Assembly (NCBI GenBank): GCA_022496185.1
Contig: WTXG01000104.1
Span: forward strand, 62,001-126,000
Origin: Multifurca ochricompacta
Taxonomy: Eukaryota; Basidiomycota; Agaricomycetes; Russulales; Russulaceae
Length of the DNA stretch: 64,000 nucleotides
Direction of reading: 5' to 3'
How positions within the stretch are numbered: the stretch's first letter is position 1; every line of letters starts with the position of its first letter. Below are positions 52,743-63,945 of this stretch, piece after piece. The notes below the pieces were generated by a model that saw nothing but the letters and a program-made list of their open reading frames with translations, was not told the origin of the DNA and did not search any database. Made by a program: the position numbers and the translations under genes.

Positions 52743-53333
52743 TGTAACACCTGATGCAGGCGTTCGTCACAATGTGTGTTAAGTCACGTAGCAAAACTAC
52801 GAAGTCAAGCATGTACTGTCTTTCAAATACACAGAGGTCAGGTGAGAAGTCAATACCAAGGAGCTAATCCCTTAGTACTGTTGAGCGGAAGAGTGCTGGA
52901 AGCACTGAGACAATTCAAGAGTTGGGTCTTAGGATCACCCAGAAGGTAATGCACCAAGTTGATTAAGAAGTCGAGTCTGAGGCATACAGGCTATCTAGGC
53001 AGGCCTTATATATGTACTAGAGTCGGAGTCTAAATTGGAGTAATGTACTTGATGTATCAACAAAGTCATAATCTAACCAAGTAGGAGATGGAGTCAAGGT
53101 GGGCCAGGTGAGAATATACATAGATGGATCTGGTATAATCATGCTTCTGGTGGGAAAATACATAAGCGTCCTGAGGTAAAGTACAAGTCATAGATAAGCA
53201 CAGCATGAGTCAGAGATAAGGAACAAACAAGTACAATGCCAGTCACAACAGAGTCAACAGAGGGGCAACCACGTCCAAACAGTGAGTCATGTGAAAGAAA
53301 AGAGAACAAGACGACATAGCAGGGTTTGTAACA
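52743..53333 (-). repeat. GYP3 3' LTR (591 bp)
   Basis: TGTAACACCTGATG...GGGTTTGTAACA; same family as the GYP1 LTRs. Next to it the purine tract (minus) GAGAGGGGGTAA. Confidence 0.9.
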
Positions 53334-53339
53334 TTACCC

Positions 53340-53885
53340 CCTCTCTAAGTCCTAGCAGAGCCAGCTAGATTGGCATACCATCGTCATCCTGGACCAGGGA
53401 GAGGTAGTCATCGGCTACAGCGTAGTGGTCTGCATTGTAGTTCTCCTTTTCTTCATTTGTGGGGCAAACATGTGTTCGTAGAAAACCGTAGGGCCCCCAT
53501 CTCCCACAGTGAAAGCAGCTGTCATAAACGTGACAATTGATCTCTTGGTGGCTGGCATTATGGGAGAGACACTTGCCACACCACCCCGACGGGTTTTGGA
53601 CAGTGGGGGCCTGTGTGAGTTGTCAAAACAGGCATTGGCAACTCCAGTGCGAGGTGCTTTGGCAATGTTGACATTGTTTCTTGGCCATGGGACAGCACCA
53701 GCTGAGGTGGTACTTGCTGCTACAGCACCAGCAAAGCTTACCATTGGGGTTTTCGTGGAGGCATGGCATTTCGAAGCAGTGGGGGTTGAGCCGAGGTGCA
53801 AGGTCGAGGCGGTGACGGGGGAGCGGCTGGGCAAAAATATTGGCGTACTGTTTGGATATAATCTGGTATGCTTCCCCTCATTCTA
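53340..53885 (-). pseudogene. GYP3 C-terminal zinc-knuckle array
   Basis: CLHENPNGKLCWCCSSKYHLSWCCP, CQHCQSTSHWSCQC, CGKCLSHNASHQEINC, CFHCGRWGPYGFLRTHVC in sequence on the minus strand with a few stops. Parallel to GYP5's open version. Confidence 0.78.
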
Positions 53886-56800
53886 ATCTCTCTCTGATGC
53901 TTGCCAGGTGATGTTCTATATCAAAAACCCCTCGATTAATCTTTACCATTTGTCACTCATAGTCACGACGCTGCATCTCCAGGTTGTCCCTGAGCGCCTG
54001 GAACTTGCGCAGTTGTGCAATCTCCACAGTCAGTCGTGGCATACATAAATCCTGGAGCACCTTATTGATCATGAAGGCATGTGGGTCATGGGCCGCGAGG
54101 TGTTGCAAATGTTCGGGCCCCAGCACGTAGTGAAGTTGGTTGACAGTTTTTTCTTCTAGGTAGACTGGGGCCCCATAGACTGGCCCTCCTTTCTCCAAAC
54201 ACCCAGCCACATCCATACCTTTGTTGGTGTAGTAAATATATTTGGCTACCTCCATGGTGCTGTCATTCTTGGATGACAGGATCATGAGTGGGAAGTAGAA
54301 TTGGGAATTCGGGTCGTTTGCCTCATCACCGAAGTCAACATTGATCAGGTCGTTGGGATGGGGGTGTTCGGGCAGATTAAAATCTTCACTGATGTCAATG
54401 ATTCTGTCCCCTTTGGCCACTTCGGCAGTCGCATCATAGTCAATAGGAGAAAGTGGGCGAGAAGGAGGATGCACAGGAGTAGATAGGGGAAACGCATCAA
54501 TGGTGGTGGAGGTGTGGACTCTGGATGGTGACATGGGTGTTGTTCTGGTTGATTGTGGGGGAGAAAGTTGTCCAGCAGCACATATTCTACCATGCTCTTT
54601 ATCTGCTTCTGGGTGGCGTCTATAGAAGTCTTTGATGAGTTTGGGCACAAAGACATCCACAGCAGGTTCCCACGAGTTGTCAACGTCAGGGAATCCCTTC
54701 CATTTGATCAAATAATGAAGCTTCCAATTGCGCCCTTGACCTTTCCATTTTGCATCAGCAATATGTTCCACTTCCCATTCCGGCTCTCCGTCAACTAGGT
54801 AGTGATGTGCCTGGCCCGGCTCAAAGCCGGAAGCCGGGCCAAGCCGGGCCTGTTTGGGCCGGGCCAAGCCAGGCCGTTGTGACAGCCCAGCAAGGGCTTT
54901 GGCCTGGCTCAGAGAAACTAAAAGCCAAAGCCGCCGGCTCAGGCCGCGGCTTTCAACAGCACATACAAGTGCAATAGCAATTGTCAAAATCAGTAGAAAT
55001 CTAATCACAAAGTGGTTGATTTTGGTCACGTGATCATGTTTATCGCGGCATTTCAAACTTTTTCTTCGATATAGCTTTGCATTACGTAACATACTAAGTC
55101 AGATTTGGATTAGCTGAACTATAACTACTGGTTATATGTCATAAAAGTTTCTCTGCCAAAAGCCGTGGCTTGGGCCAAGCCGGGCCAGGGCCAAGCTGTC
55201 TGTGGCGGCTTTGGCTCGGCCCAGACTTCAGGAAAGCCGGAGCCGCCTCAGGCCGAGCCAAAGCCGCGGCTTTTGGGCCAAGCCGGGCCGGAACATCACT
55301 ACAACTAGGTCAGGAGGGGGTCTAGGGAAATTCTGCCCATGAATGGAAGTTTCTTTGTATGGTGTTAGAAGACCAGCATGGAAAACGGGGTGTATCTTCC
55401 AGGTGGCAGGTAACATGAGCTTATACGTGACATCTGAGAGCTTCTGTTCGATTGAAAAGGGGCCGTGGCATCTGGGAGCTAATTTTGCCATTGGGTGTGA
55501 CATATGGATGTTGCGCCCCTCTAACCAGACTTGATCTCCAACCTGATAGGGTGTAAACCTAGTGGGCTTCTCGGCCAGGGTCCTTTGTGCCTTCTGAAGG
55601 TTTCTATTGGCCAATTCCTGAATCTCCTCCCATTGACCAATATGCTGTGTTACAGATGGTACATTTGTGGGTTTGTCTGTCCACGTAGTGCAAGGGTCCC
55701 ATCCCATAATAAGGGAGAAGGGAGTGGCTTTCGTCATTCCATTTGGCCAACTGTTATGTGCAAACTCAGCCATCGCTAACCATTCTGCCCAGTTGTCTTG
55801 TCGTTCATTACACCAGAATTGAAGATACTGTTCTAACCATTGATTCATACATTCTGACTGACCATCCGTTTGAGGGTGATATGCTGTGGAGATGTTCTGC
55901 TGGATGTCGAGGCATTTACAGAGGGCCCGGGCGAACATGGATGCAAATCATGGGTCCCGGTCCGAAATAATCTTTTGGGGGAGTCCATAGTGCCGGTAGA
56001 CATGGTTTAGGTAAAGTTTCGTGACTCCTTCTGCTGATATTGTCTTGTTGCAGGGGATGAAGAGGGCAGCCTTCAAATAGTCATGGTCCGTGATGGTAAG
56101 TATTGAGTCGTATCCTTGTGACTGCGGGAGTTTGACGATGAAGTCCATGGCAATGGTCTGGAAGGGAGTTGTCACTATTGGTGTGATGGGTGAAAGTGCT
56201 GGTGGTTTTGGGTGAGTGTTTACTTTGTTTGCCTGGCATTCTGCACATCCTTTGACATATGCTTCTACATCCTTTTTCATGTTTGGCCACCAATAATCTC
56301 ATTTTGCAAGGGCGTAGGTGTTTGCAATCCCTGGATGTCCTGCAGAGGGAAGGTCGTGGTGAAAATGAATCACCCCCCTCTTAATGTTGTCACCACTGGT
56401 GACAACCAATCAATCACTGTCTTTCCACCAGAGGCCATTCTTCATCTTTATATTATGCGGCTCTGCCCAGGATTTGCACAGCTCCTGGTTCATATTCTGC
56501 GTCACTTGGGCCCATAGGTCCATGTCATGGAGACTGACAACAGCGGTCTTTGCAAAAACATCTTCTGGTAGGACAATGATATTGTCATTGTTGTTTTCTC
56601 CTTCATCATGGCCGGTTGGTCTGGACAAGGCGTCAGCTCATGCATTACGGGCTCTGGGTAGGTGCTTGAGTGTGAAGTTGTACTCTTCGAGCTCCAAAAC
56701 TTCATGTGCCACTTGTCAACTGATTTTATGAGGTTCTCGCCAGTAAAGGAGGTTAGAGTGATCCATGTAGATGATGGTCTTATGCGGGGATCCAGCCAGA

Positions 56801-57167
56801 TATGGTCACCAGTGTCATAATGCCTTCACAATAGCCAATAGTTCTCTGTCCCAAATATCATAATTTCTTTCTGCCGAAGAGAACATTTCTGAGTAAAATG
56901 CCACTGGATGGAGGTTCCCTCCAGTATCTTTCTGTGACAAGACCACTCCATTGGCATACATGGAAGCATCAACTTCCAGTTCAAAGGGTTTGGCTAGGTC
57001 AGGTTGAATAAGAACTGGTTTGGAGCTGATGATCGCTTTTATCTGGTCAAATGCCTTCTGCTGTGGTTCGTCCCAGTGCCAGGGTACGTCCTTTTTCAAC
57101 AGGTCATTAAGTGGTCAAGCGATGGCCGAGAATCCTTTGACGAAGCGTTGGTAGAAGTTACAGAAAC
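53886..57167 (-). pseudogene. GYP3 pol 3' half: RNase H, integrase, chromodomain, extension
   Basis: RNase H MKKDVPWHWDEPQQKAFDQI, VDASMYANGVVLSQ at 56815-57099; integrase MKKDVEAYVKGCAECQAN, TAYHPQTDGQSECMNQW at 55228-56302; HGPFSIEQKL; chromodomain [35 protein letters not shown] at about 54640-54795; conserved ~250-residue extension to 53953. The hAT MITE at 54800-55301 lies between the integrase end (PPPDLV) and the chromodomain ([10 protein letters not shown]). Better preserved than GYP1 in this part. Confidence 0.9.
54800..55301. repeat. hAT MITE family, copy 2 (502 bp)
   Basis: TAGTGATGTGCC...GGAACATCACTA, perfect TSD CAACTAGG at 54792-54799 and 55302-55309. Same family as 1273-1763, with indels in the core. 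Confidence 0.95.
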
Positions 57168-57800
57168 TGTCACAGCCAGGTGTCTGCTGCATCTGATCAT
57201 GTTTCAAGGGGTCAAGAGCTCTCAAGATGCAGAGCGCACTCAAGATTCAAGGGGCTACTATAGAAGGCCCAGTCCAGGTCAAAGTTTCAGGTGCCCACGA
57301 CATTATGGAGGGGGCACATGCAGGAAACGAGTCGAGAGCAGTGGCAATCAGCCCTGCTAAAGTCACTGGGGAAGAAGGCTCTCCAAGCTGCTACTTAGGG
57401 AGTTCAAGGGGGTCTTTGTGAAGTCGAATACACCTGTATTAGGTACAAGAGAACAGACTTAAGGTCTGTCTCAGTAAATCTAGTAGCTTAAGTACATCTT
57501 GAGTGAGGCACAATCAGTAAATGTAAGCTAACTAGAAGGTTCCAACATGTATCCAAGTAACCATATGCTCCAGGGGTTATGCCCTGAGCTGAGATGAGAA
57601 GTAATAAGAGGGGTTGCACCCTCTGTAGCACAAGCATGATGTGCACTTAAACAAACAAATGATAAGTAATGTCAGTCCCTTGTCACATGACTTGAGGGCA
57701 GAGATTAGAAACTCGAAACCGAATGCACGCATGCGTGCGACTCGAAAAATGTCATGTTCTCGTCACAACCTGTGTCACAAAAATATCGCAAACCGTCACA
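57168..57800 (-). repeat. GYP4 3' LTR (633 bp)
   Basis: Plus strand TGTCACAGCCAGGTGTC...AACCGTCACA. On the minus strand it ends CACCTGGCTGTGACA like the other M/N-type LTRs, and has GAACAGACTTAAGGTCTGT near the predicted start. Purine tract (minus) ACAGAAGGGGTAA abuts it. Confidence 0.88.
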
Positions 57801-57829
57801 TTACCCCTTCTGTATCGTCCAGCTTGGCC

Positions 57830-58989
57830 TCAAGCTGAGCCAACATTGCGCATCAGGTCCTTAATACGAGGGAGAGCGCACAGGCTGCGGCGTCGACGTG
57901 GCTGTTTGGAGCTTCCAATGCTGCCTGCACAGAGTATTTCATGGAGTCTTGGATTGGGCGCATATTGTATAGCCTCATCTGGGTGCATGGGATGGTCCCA
58001 AGCATAAGCATAGGTCAGGTAGGGGAAGAGACAATGGTAGACATCGCCACAGGACAATGTGTTGACCACATTGCGAATGTCTTGGCCAACCTGTTCTTCC
58101 TGTCGTCGCCAGTGTGCCAGTTCACTGTGGATCATATCAAGTCGTCGAGTGGCATGTCGATAACACGAAACTTCCGCCCAGGCCCCGGGATCACGAAGGT
58201 TGTCCAGTGCTAAGCTGACCAGCGGGGAGAAGCCTTGATCTGGTTCAAAGAGACATTGCTGGAAGCGGGTAAGGATAGGGTTTGCTCTGCATGTGTATTG
58301 AGGGTAGGAACGGGTGTGCAATGGAAAATAAAAGATCAGTTGGTGGGCTCCCATAGTGCAAGCGATCTGGGGTCAGCACGTCGATATTCATAGGCAATGT
58401 AACAGGCGTCATATATGTGTCCACAACTGTCAGTGATCTGTTGGTGGAAAAAGAAGGGGGATTTCTTTCTATTGCGTTCAAATGGGGCTCCTGGATGGTC
58501 ATAGTGACCTGCAGCATGTGAGCCTGGATCGATTGCCTCGTTGCTCGATAGTTGTCCCGGTTCTAAGGTGTCTTGATGGTAGTCATCTAAGTGCTTGTCT
58601 TCAATATGAGTGTCAGCCTCCAGACACGCTTTAGTCCCTTGAAGTGTGTCCAGTGTTCGTTTGTGAGTATCTAGTTCGAGATCTTGATTGTGGGTGGTTA
58701 GGTTAGTAGTGGTAGCAATGTTCTGAGCTGGGTCCTCTTCCATGGTAAATGAGAAGTGAGTGAAAGGTTTGGATGAGGTCAGAGATGGGGGAAGTGTGGG
58801 TGCATTATGTGGGTATTTGAGGGCTCCTAAGGTAGCGGCGTCGTTGATGGCATCTACTGTCGGTCTAACAATCAAAATATCTGCAAGGGAAAAGGGACTA
58901 TGTTTAGAGGATGTCGCACTCATTCTGGGGGTTACTTTAGACAACTTCTTTGGTTGGAAGAGGTGGGTTGTGCGTTTGATTTGAGCCAT
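57830..58989 (-). pseudogene. GYP4 accessory ORF in the env position (unknown function)
   Basis: Two frames, 58336-58989 (MAQIKRTTHLFQPKKLSKVT start, 217 residues) and 57830-58354 (174 residues), overlap with a frame change, probably one former ~380-residue gene. No signal peptide, transmembrane segment or known domain. The second part has RLDMIHSELAHWRRQEEQVG, possibly helical, and ends in basic PRRRRSLCALPRIKDL. It starts 91 bp beyond the end of the pol frame. Env-position accessory genes occur in some gypsy elements, but nothing here indicates an envelope protein. Confidence 0.55.
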
Positions 58990-59080
58990 TATAAGAATTA
59001 TTGATAAGGTTAGCAGGCTATGGTTCAGATTAACGAAATTCAGGTGAGATTCAGGCGAAATTGGCGAAATTCACCCCATC

Positions 59081-62000
59081 TTAAGGGTGGTGCCGACCCT
59101 GGCACTTTGACAGTGAGTTGGAATAGGAGTTGAGAAGATCCAGTGCATGGCAATCGGCCTTGTCAACCCACGAGTTGTCGCTGGCCGGATAGCCTTTCCA
59201 GCTGACTAGATACTGCAATTTCTTTGATCGGCCATAAGTGCGGTGATTTAAAATAGCATCGATTTCATATTCTTCCTCCTGGTTAATCAGATCAGGCAGA
59301 GGTCTCATGTAGTTGGGGCCGTGGGTGTCGGTCTCTCGATAAGGTGTTAAGAGGTCAATGTGGAAAGTATCATGGATCTTCATGTGAGGCAGTAGGGCTA
59401 GTCGATAAGCCACTGGTGAAATACAGGTCAGGACTGTGAAAGGTCCATATGACGAGGGGCTAATTTTGAGGAGGGGAAATGTGTTTTGAGGTGCTTCCCT
59501 TCCAGCCAGACTTGCATCCAATCGCTAATTGTGGGCAGGTTGGTTGGGCTGCTGGTCATTTGAATGTGTCCTCTGCGCGCAAGCGCGCATCATGTAGTTT
59601 GCATAATGTTTGTCAACCTGTGGTACACTGGTGTCAGCAATTTCTGCTTTCCAGTCAAACTGTACGCCATGGATTAGTGCATGTGGGGAGAGCTTTGTCT
59701 TGTCATGTGGCCATGAATTGTGTACATATTCAGCTAATGGCAAGTACTCCACCCATTTATGTTGATCATGCTTATCCAAAGTCGGAGATATGTTCTAGCC
59801 AAAGATTCATACGCTCACTAGAACATCGTTTGTGGGTGAAATGCTGTAGACAAGTTTTGTCGAATCTGGAGAGTTTTTGCAAGTGCGCGCAGAAGTGTGA
59901 CATGAAATGTGGATGCGATCTGAAATGATCCGTTGTGGGATTCCAAAGAATGGGAAGAGGTGGCAGTAGTAGAGGGTAGCTATACCCTCTCCAGTAATCT
60001 CTTTGGTGCAGGGTATAAACCGGTGGCCTTTGAGCATCCTTGATCTACAATGGTCAATACTGTGTCATATTTTCTGGATGGCGGGAGATCCATAATTAGA
60101 TCCATAGCAATGTATTGAAACAGGCCAACCATAGCCAGTACGTCAAGTGGAAAAGTTGGCGCCTTCTTTGTAAGCTTTGGCTTATTCTCTTGACACTTGG
60201 CACATCCTTTGACATAATCGCGTACAAATTCTTTTAGATCGTTCCCTTCGTATTCGCGTTGGACTCACATGGTTTTGTCAATGCCCGGATGTCCTGCTAG
60301 GACGTGATCATGATAACGTTGGAGGATCTCACATTGCTTGGGGAGGGTGGCCAGAAAAGGTTGCTTCTTCGATTGTGATGTCTTGATAAATAATTCTGTT
60401 GGTAACACTGTAACTTCCTCATTATCTTCCGTGCCATGGTCTGCATCTGGCCGATGTGAGAGCATATCTGCAATGGTATGAAGCTTCCCTGGAACGTGTT
60501 CGAGTGTAAAATCAAAATCAGCAAGCTCTTGAAGCCACCTAGCTTGTCGGCAGTTTAGTTTCTGTGGTTGCTTGAAGTATTGGAGGTTATTATGATCTGT
60601 GTGCACTTGGACCTTATGCTTAGCACCCAGAAGATATTGGCGCCAAGATCTAAAGGCGATAATGATTGCAAACAGTTCGCGATTGTAGACGTCCCAGTTT
60701 CGCTGCGTTGCATCCAGAGTCTTCGATAGGTAGGCAATCGGGTGGAGTTGTCCTTCTAGATCCTTTTGACTGAGGGTGGCCCCGAGTGTGTATCCCAATG
60801 TGTCTGCATCTACAATGAACGGTTCTTTGAAGTTTGGCTGCATTAACACTGGTTGAGAGGTGACCCATTGTTTGAGGGTATCAAATGCTTCTTGCTCTGT
60901 TGCAGTCCACTTCCACTGATGTTTTGCGCTTGTGAGTGCGTTCAACGGGGCTGCGATCTTACTAAAACCTTGAATGAACCGGTGATAGAATTGGCAAAAT
61001 CCTAAGAATGATCAGATCTCCTTCACAGTCGTAGGTACCTTCCAGGTAGCAACTCCTTCCACTTTGATCAGATCCATATGTACTTGGTTCGCTTCCAAAA
61101 TAAGTCCGAGGTATTCTATGCATGTCTGCTCGAAGGCACATTTTTCCAGCTTAAGATATAGATCTAACTTATTGAGTTTATCGAGGATGTGGTGGACTTT
61201 GGATTGATGATTTCGGAGATCATGATTGGTATGGATGAGAATATCATCCATATACACAGTGAACCAAGCATTGCCAGTTTTGTCTCATTCATTTAGTTCC
61301 TCTCTAAATTCTGTGTTCATCATAGTCTGGAATGTTGCCGGGGAGTTTGTTAAGCCAAAGAACATAACATTAGGCTCATACAGGCCGTGGTTTGTCTTGA
61401 AGGCTGCCTTCCATCAGTCTTCTGGAACTATGCGGATATTGTTATACCCCCAGCGGACATCCATCTTCGTGAACAGGGTGCTGCCGCGGACTCGATCTAT
61501 TAGCTCTGGGATTAGCAGTAGGGGATAGGTATTCCAAACTGTCCACTCATTGAGCTTGCGGTAGTCCTGGACTGGTCTCAGCTTCCCATCCTTTTTCTTA
61601 ATAAAAAAGAATGGGGATGCATATGGTGATTTAGACTCACTGATGTACCCCTTCTGTAAGTGTTCTTCTAAGAACCTATTTAGCACATCTTGTTCCCCTG
61701 GCCCTAGTGGGTAGATCTTACAGTCCAGTGTTGCAGGCGCTCCTGGTTTTAATTCAATCCAATGATCCCAGGGTCTTGCTTTGGGGAATTGTTGAGCATC
61801 TTGGTCGCTGAACACCTTTTGATGTCGATGATATTCCTGGGGAACTATCTGATCCCAAGGGCGCTCCAGATCATTTTTTGCCTTAATCGCCAGTTCTTGG
61901 GCTATATTTAATCACTTAATGTATTCCCTGGGCACACTGAGTTGGATTGATTGCATGAGGCGCCCTTGTGCCCAATCTATGTGTGGATTGCTGGCGGCAA

Positions 62001-62361
62001 GCCATGGATAACCTAAGATCATTTGGTTGGTTCCAATTGATGCAATATAAAACCGATGTCGTTTGAGTTCATTGTTTGTAATTATGTCCAGATCAATGTA
62101 TTGGTTAATGTTGCCAGTAGCGTTGGGTGTTCCATCAGCATTGCATAGCTTCTTGGGGATTGTGAGTCATTTTGTCAGAAGTTGATGTTTGATAACCATT
62201 TTGTAATTAATGAAGTTTTCCATTGCACCACTGTCAATGAGTGCTTCGATGTTGGCCATTTCTTTCACACCTTGTAGGGGAATAGATACTTTCATTGCTC
62301 GAACTGGTGAAATGTATACATGGTGTGAAACTAGTGCTCGAATGAAGGCCACATCATTCAA
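59081..62361 (-). pseudogene. GYP4 pol, nearly complete
   Basis: Protease IEALIDSGAMENFINYK (62167-62361, intact DSGA); RT KGYISESKSPYASPFFFIKK, KMDVRWGYNN (61414-61815), MYMDDILIHTNHD (61257 downwards, intact YMDD); RNase H FIVDADTLGYTLGATLSQ, VHTDHNNL (60265-60945); integrase zinc-region H-x-H (LAGHPGIDKT) through CAKCQENK-type region, then KWVEYLPLAEYVHNSWPHDK (59525-59779); chromodomain YEIDAILNHRTYGRSKKLQY, WKGYPASDNSW (59081-59300). Stops at several TGA/TAG. Probably inactive. Confidence 0.9.
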
Positions 62362-62894
62362 GCAATATAAAAATCCTCGTCATCTTTAAAGTGGTTCTGC
62401 AACTCAAGGCGTTGGTCATCGGTTATTGTTTTCAGGGATGCCGCAAGTTCTGCGATGTTCACAGCTGGTTTCGAGGCAGCTGATCCGGTGGGTACTGCTG
62501 CAGTTGTCTGTGATACTTCAGTGATTGTGGTGGCCCGGGTCAGGGCGCTTGTGCTTGGCCAAGGTCTTTTGTTGGGGCAATCCTGGACCAGATGTCCTTG
62601 GTGTCCACACTTGAAGCAGCGTCCCTCCTTCTTATATTGTTCTTTCTCCTCTGTGGTAACTGCTTTCTTGATGACATCAATGTCCATCGCATTTGGGTCG
62701 CATCTACAAGGAAGCGTGAATTTGTTCCCTCGGTTATTGTTCCTATTACCAGTTGACGTTTTGTCCCCAAACATGCGCTGCATAAAGATCCAGTTCATGT
62801 GATGTTTCCTCACCAAGTTCGCCATCTCATCGAATGTCTGGGGGCTGTCCTGAGTGATCATAGTTTGTACAAGCTGCCGTGGTAACCCCTTTTG
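62358..62894 (-). pseudogene. GYP4 gag C-terminal half
   Basis: GLPRQLVQTMITQDSPQTFD, basic CDPNAMDIDVIKKAV, CCHC knuckle CFKCGHQGHLVQDCP, ending DDEDFYIA with TGA. The pol frame overlaps in -1. An apparent upstream start (MECPALDVTQ) lies in the GYP5 LTR, so the true N-terminus lies beyond the window. Confidence 0.88.
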
Positions 62895-63473
62895 TGTTAC
62901 GTCCAGTGCGGGACATTCCACATGACGTGTGTGACAGCGTGATAAAGGGGTTCGGATAGGAGACCAATAAGATCTCCTGGAATGAAGTGTGACAAGTCAA
63001 AGTCAAAGAGGCTGCACTCTAAGATGATGGTGAGTGGAAAGTGCCAAAAGCACTGAGACAAGCAGATGTTCAAGAGACAAGAGAGAGTCCAGAAGACTAG
63101 CACTGATGTATTCAATAAGTCAAGTCTGAGCTCTACAGTGTAAACTATAGTCGACTTATATACGTAAGAAGATGGGCGTCTACTGATAAGGATCATGGAG
63201 TCAAGTGGGCCCGAATATACAGAAGTGGAGGGCGTAAAGCCTAGCTTCTACTGATAGGGAATTAAGTAAATGTCCGGTCATACGATAAGGAGATAAGCAA
63301 TAAGAGACGATGTCAAAGGGTAAACATAAGCAAACAAGAGGGTCATGGGGATGGACGAAGAGCATGTGACGGATCCCATGATGGAGACGTGATCTGGTAA
63401 TGAAGTGTAGGTGGTAGCAAGGGGTCATCATTGGGCAGGAAGAAGAAAGTAGGAAGAGACGGGGTTCGTAACA
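62895..63473 (-). repeat. GYP5 3' LTR (579 bp)
   Basis: TGTTACGTCCAGTG...GGGGTTCGTAACA. Minus-strand TATATAAGTC near 63160. No matching duplication on its right, as expected for an LTR attached to its element. Confidence 0.9.
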
Positions 63474-63504
63474 TCACCCCCTCTTCTGGTTCTAGCAGTC
63501 CCGG

Positions 63505-63945
63505 CTAGAAACGACTCGTACCGTCATCATCCTGTACCAACTCCAGGTAATCGTTGGCTACATTACGGTCATCCATGCTGTATGATTCCAACTCCTGCGG
63601 ACACGCGTGGGTACGAAGAAACCCATACAGACCGTGCTGACCACAAGCGCGGCATAAGTCATAGATGGGGCAGTCGATCTCTTTATGCCCGGTGTTGTGA
63701 CGAAGGCACTTGCCGCACCAGCCCGACGGGTTGGTGATCGTCGGGGCCACCCCTACTCGTCGGAAGATGCAGTGTTGGCTCCAATGGAGATTGCTACGGC
63801 AGTGGCGACACCACTTGCGATTGAGTGGGCAGTTCCAGCTGATGTGGTACTTGCTGTCACAATGCCAGCAGGTCTCTCCACGGGGGTTTTCGTGTAGGCG
63901 TGGCATCTTGAGTCGACTTGGCAGCAGCGTTGTGGCCGCGCCCAA
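63505..63945 (-). CDS. GYP5 C-terminal zinc-knuckle array (open, partial)
   Basis: 146 open codons ending LVQDDDGTSRF. Motifs in order: CWHCDSKYHISWNC and CRHCRSNLHWSQHC (both C-x2-C-x4-H-x4-C), CGKCLRHNTGHKEIDC, CRACGQHGLYGFLRTHAC. Upstream the frame continues as ERYADTYVRPLP with one TGA near 63954. The first listed Met is probably not the true start; comparison with GYP3 suggests it is the C-terminus of pol. Likely binds nucleic acid. Confidence 0.75.
   Translation of the reverse strand: MGAATTLLPSRLKMPRLHENPRGETCWHCDSKYHISWNCPLNRKWCRHCRSNLHWSQHCIFRRVGVAPTITNPSGWCGKCLRHNTGHKEIDCPIYDLCRACGQHGLYGFLRTHACPQELESYSMDDRNVANDYLELVQDDDGTSRF

Noticed and set aside
57830..58989. Envelope protein
   Set aside because: Position fits, but no signal peptide, transmembrane helix or furin-like site is visible.
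62895..63473. Solo LTR of the GYP5 family
   Set aside because: No duplication on its right; a purine tract and zinc-knuckle ORF adjoin it, so it belongs to a full element extending off the window.
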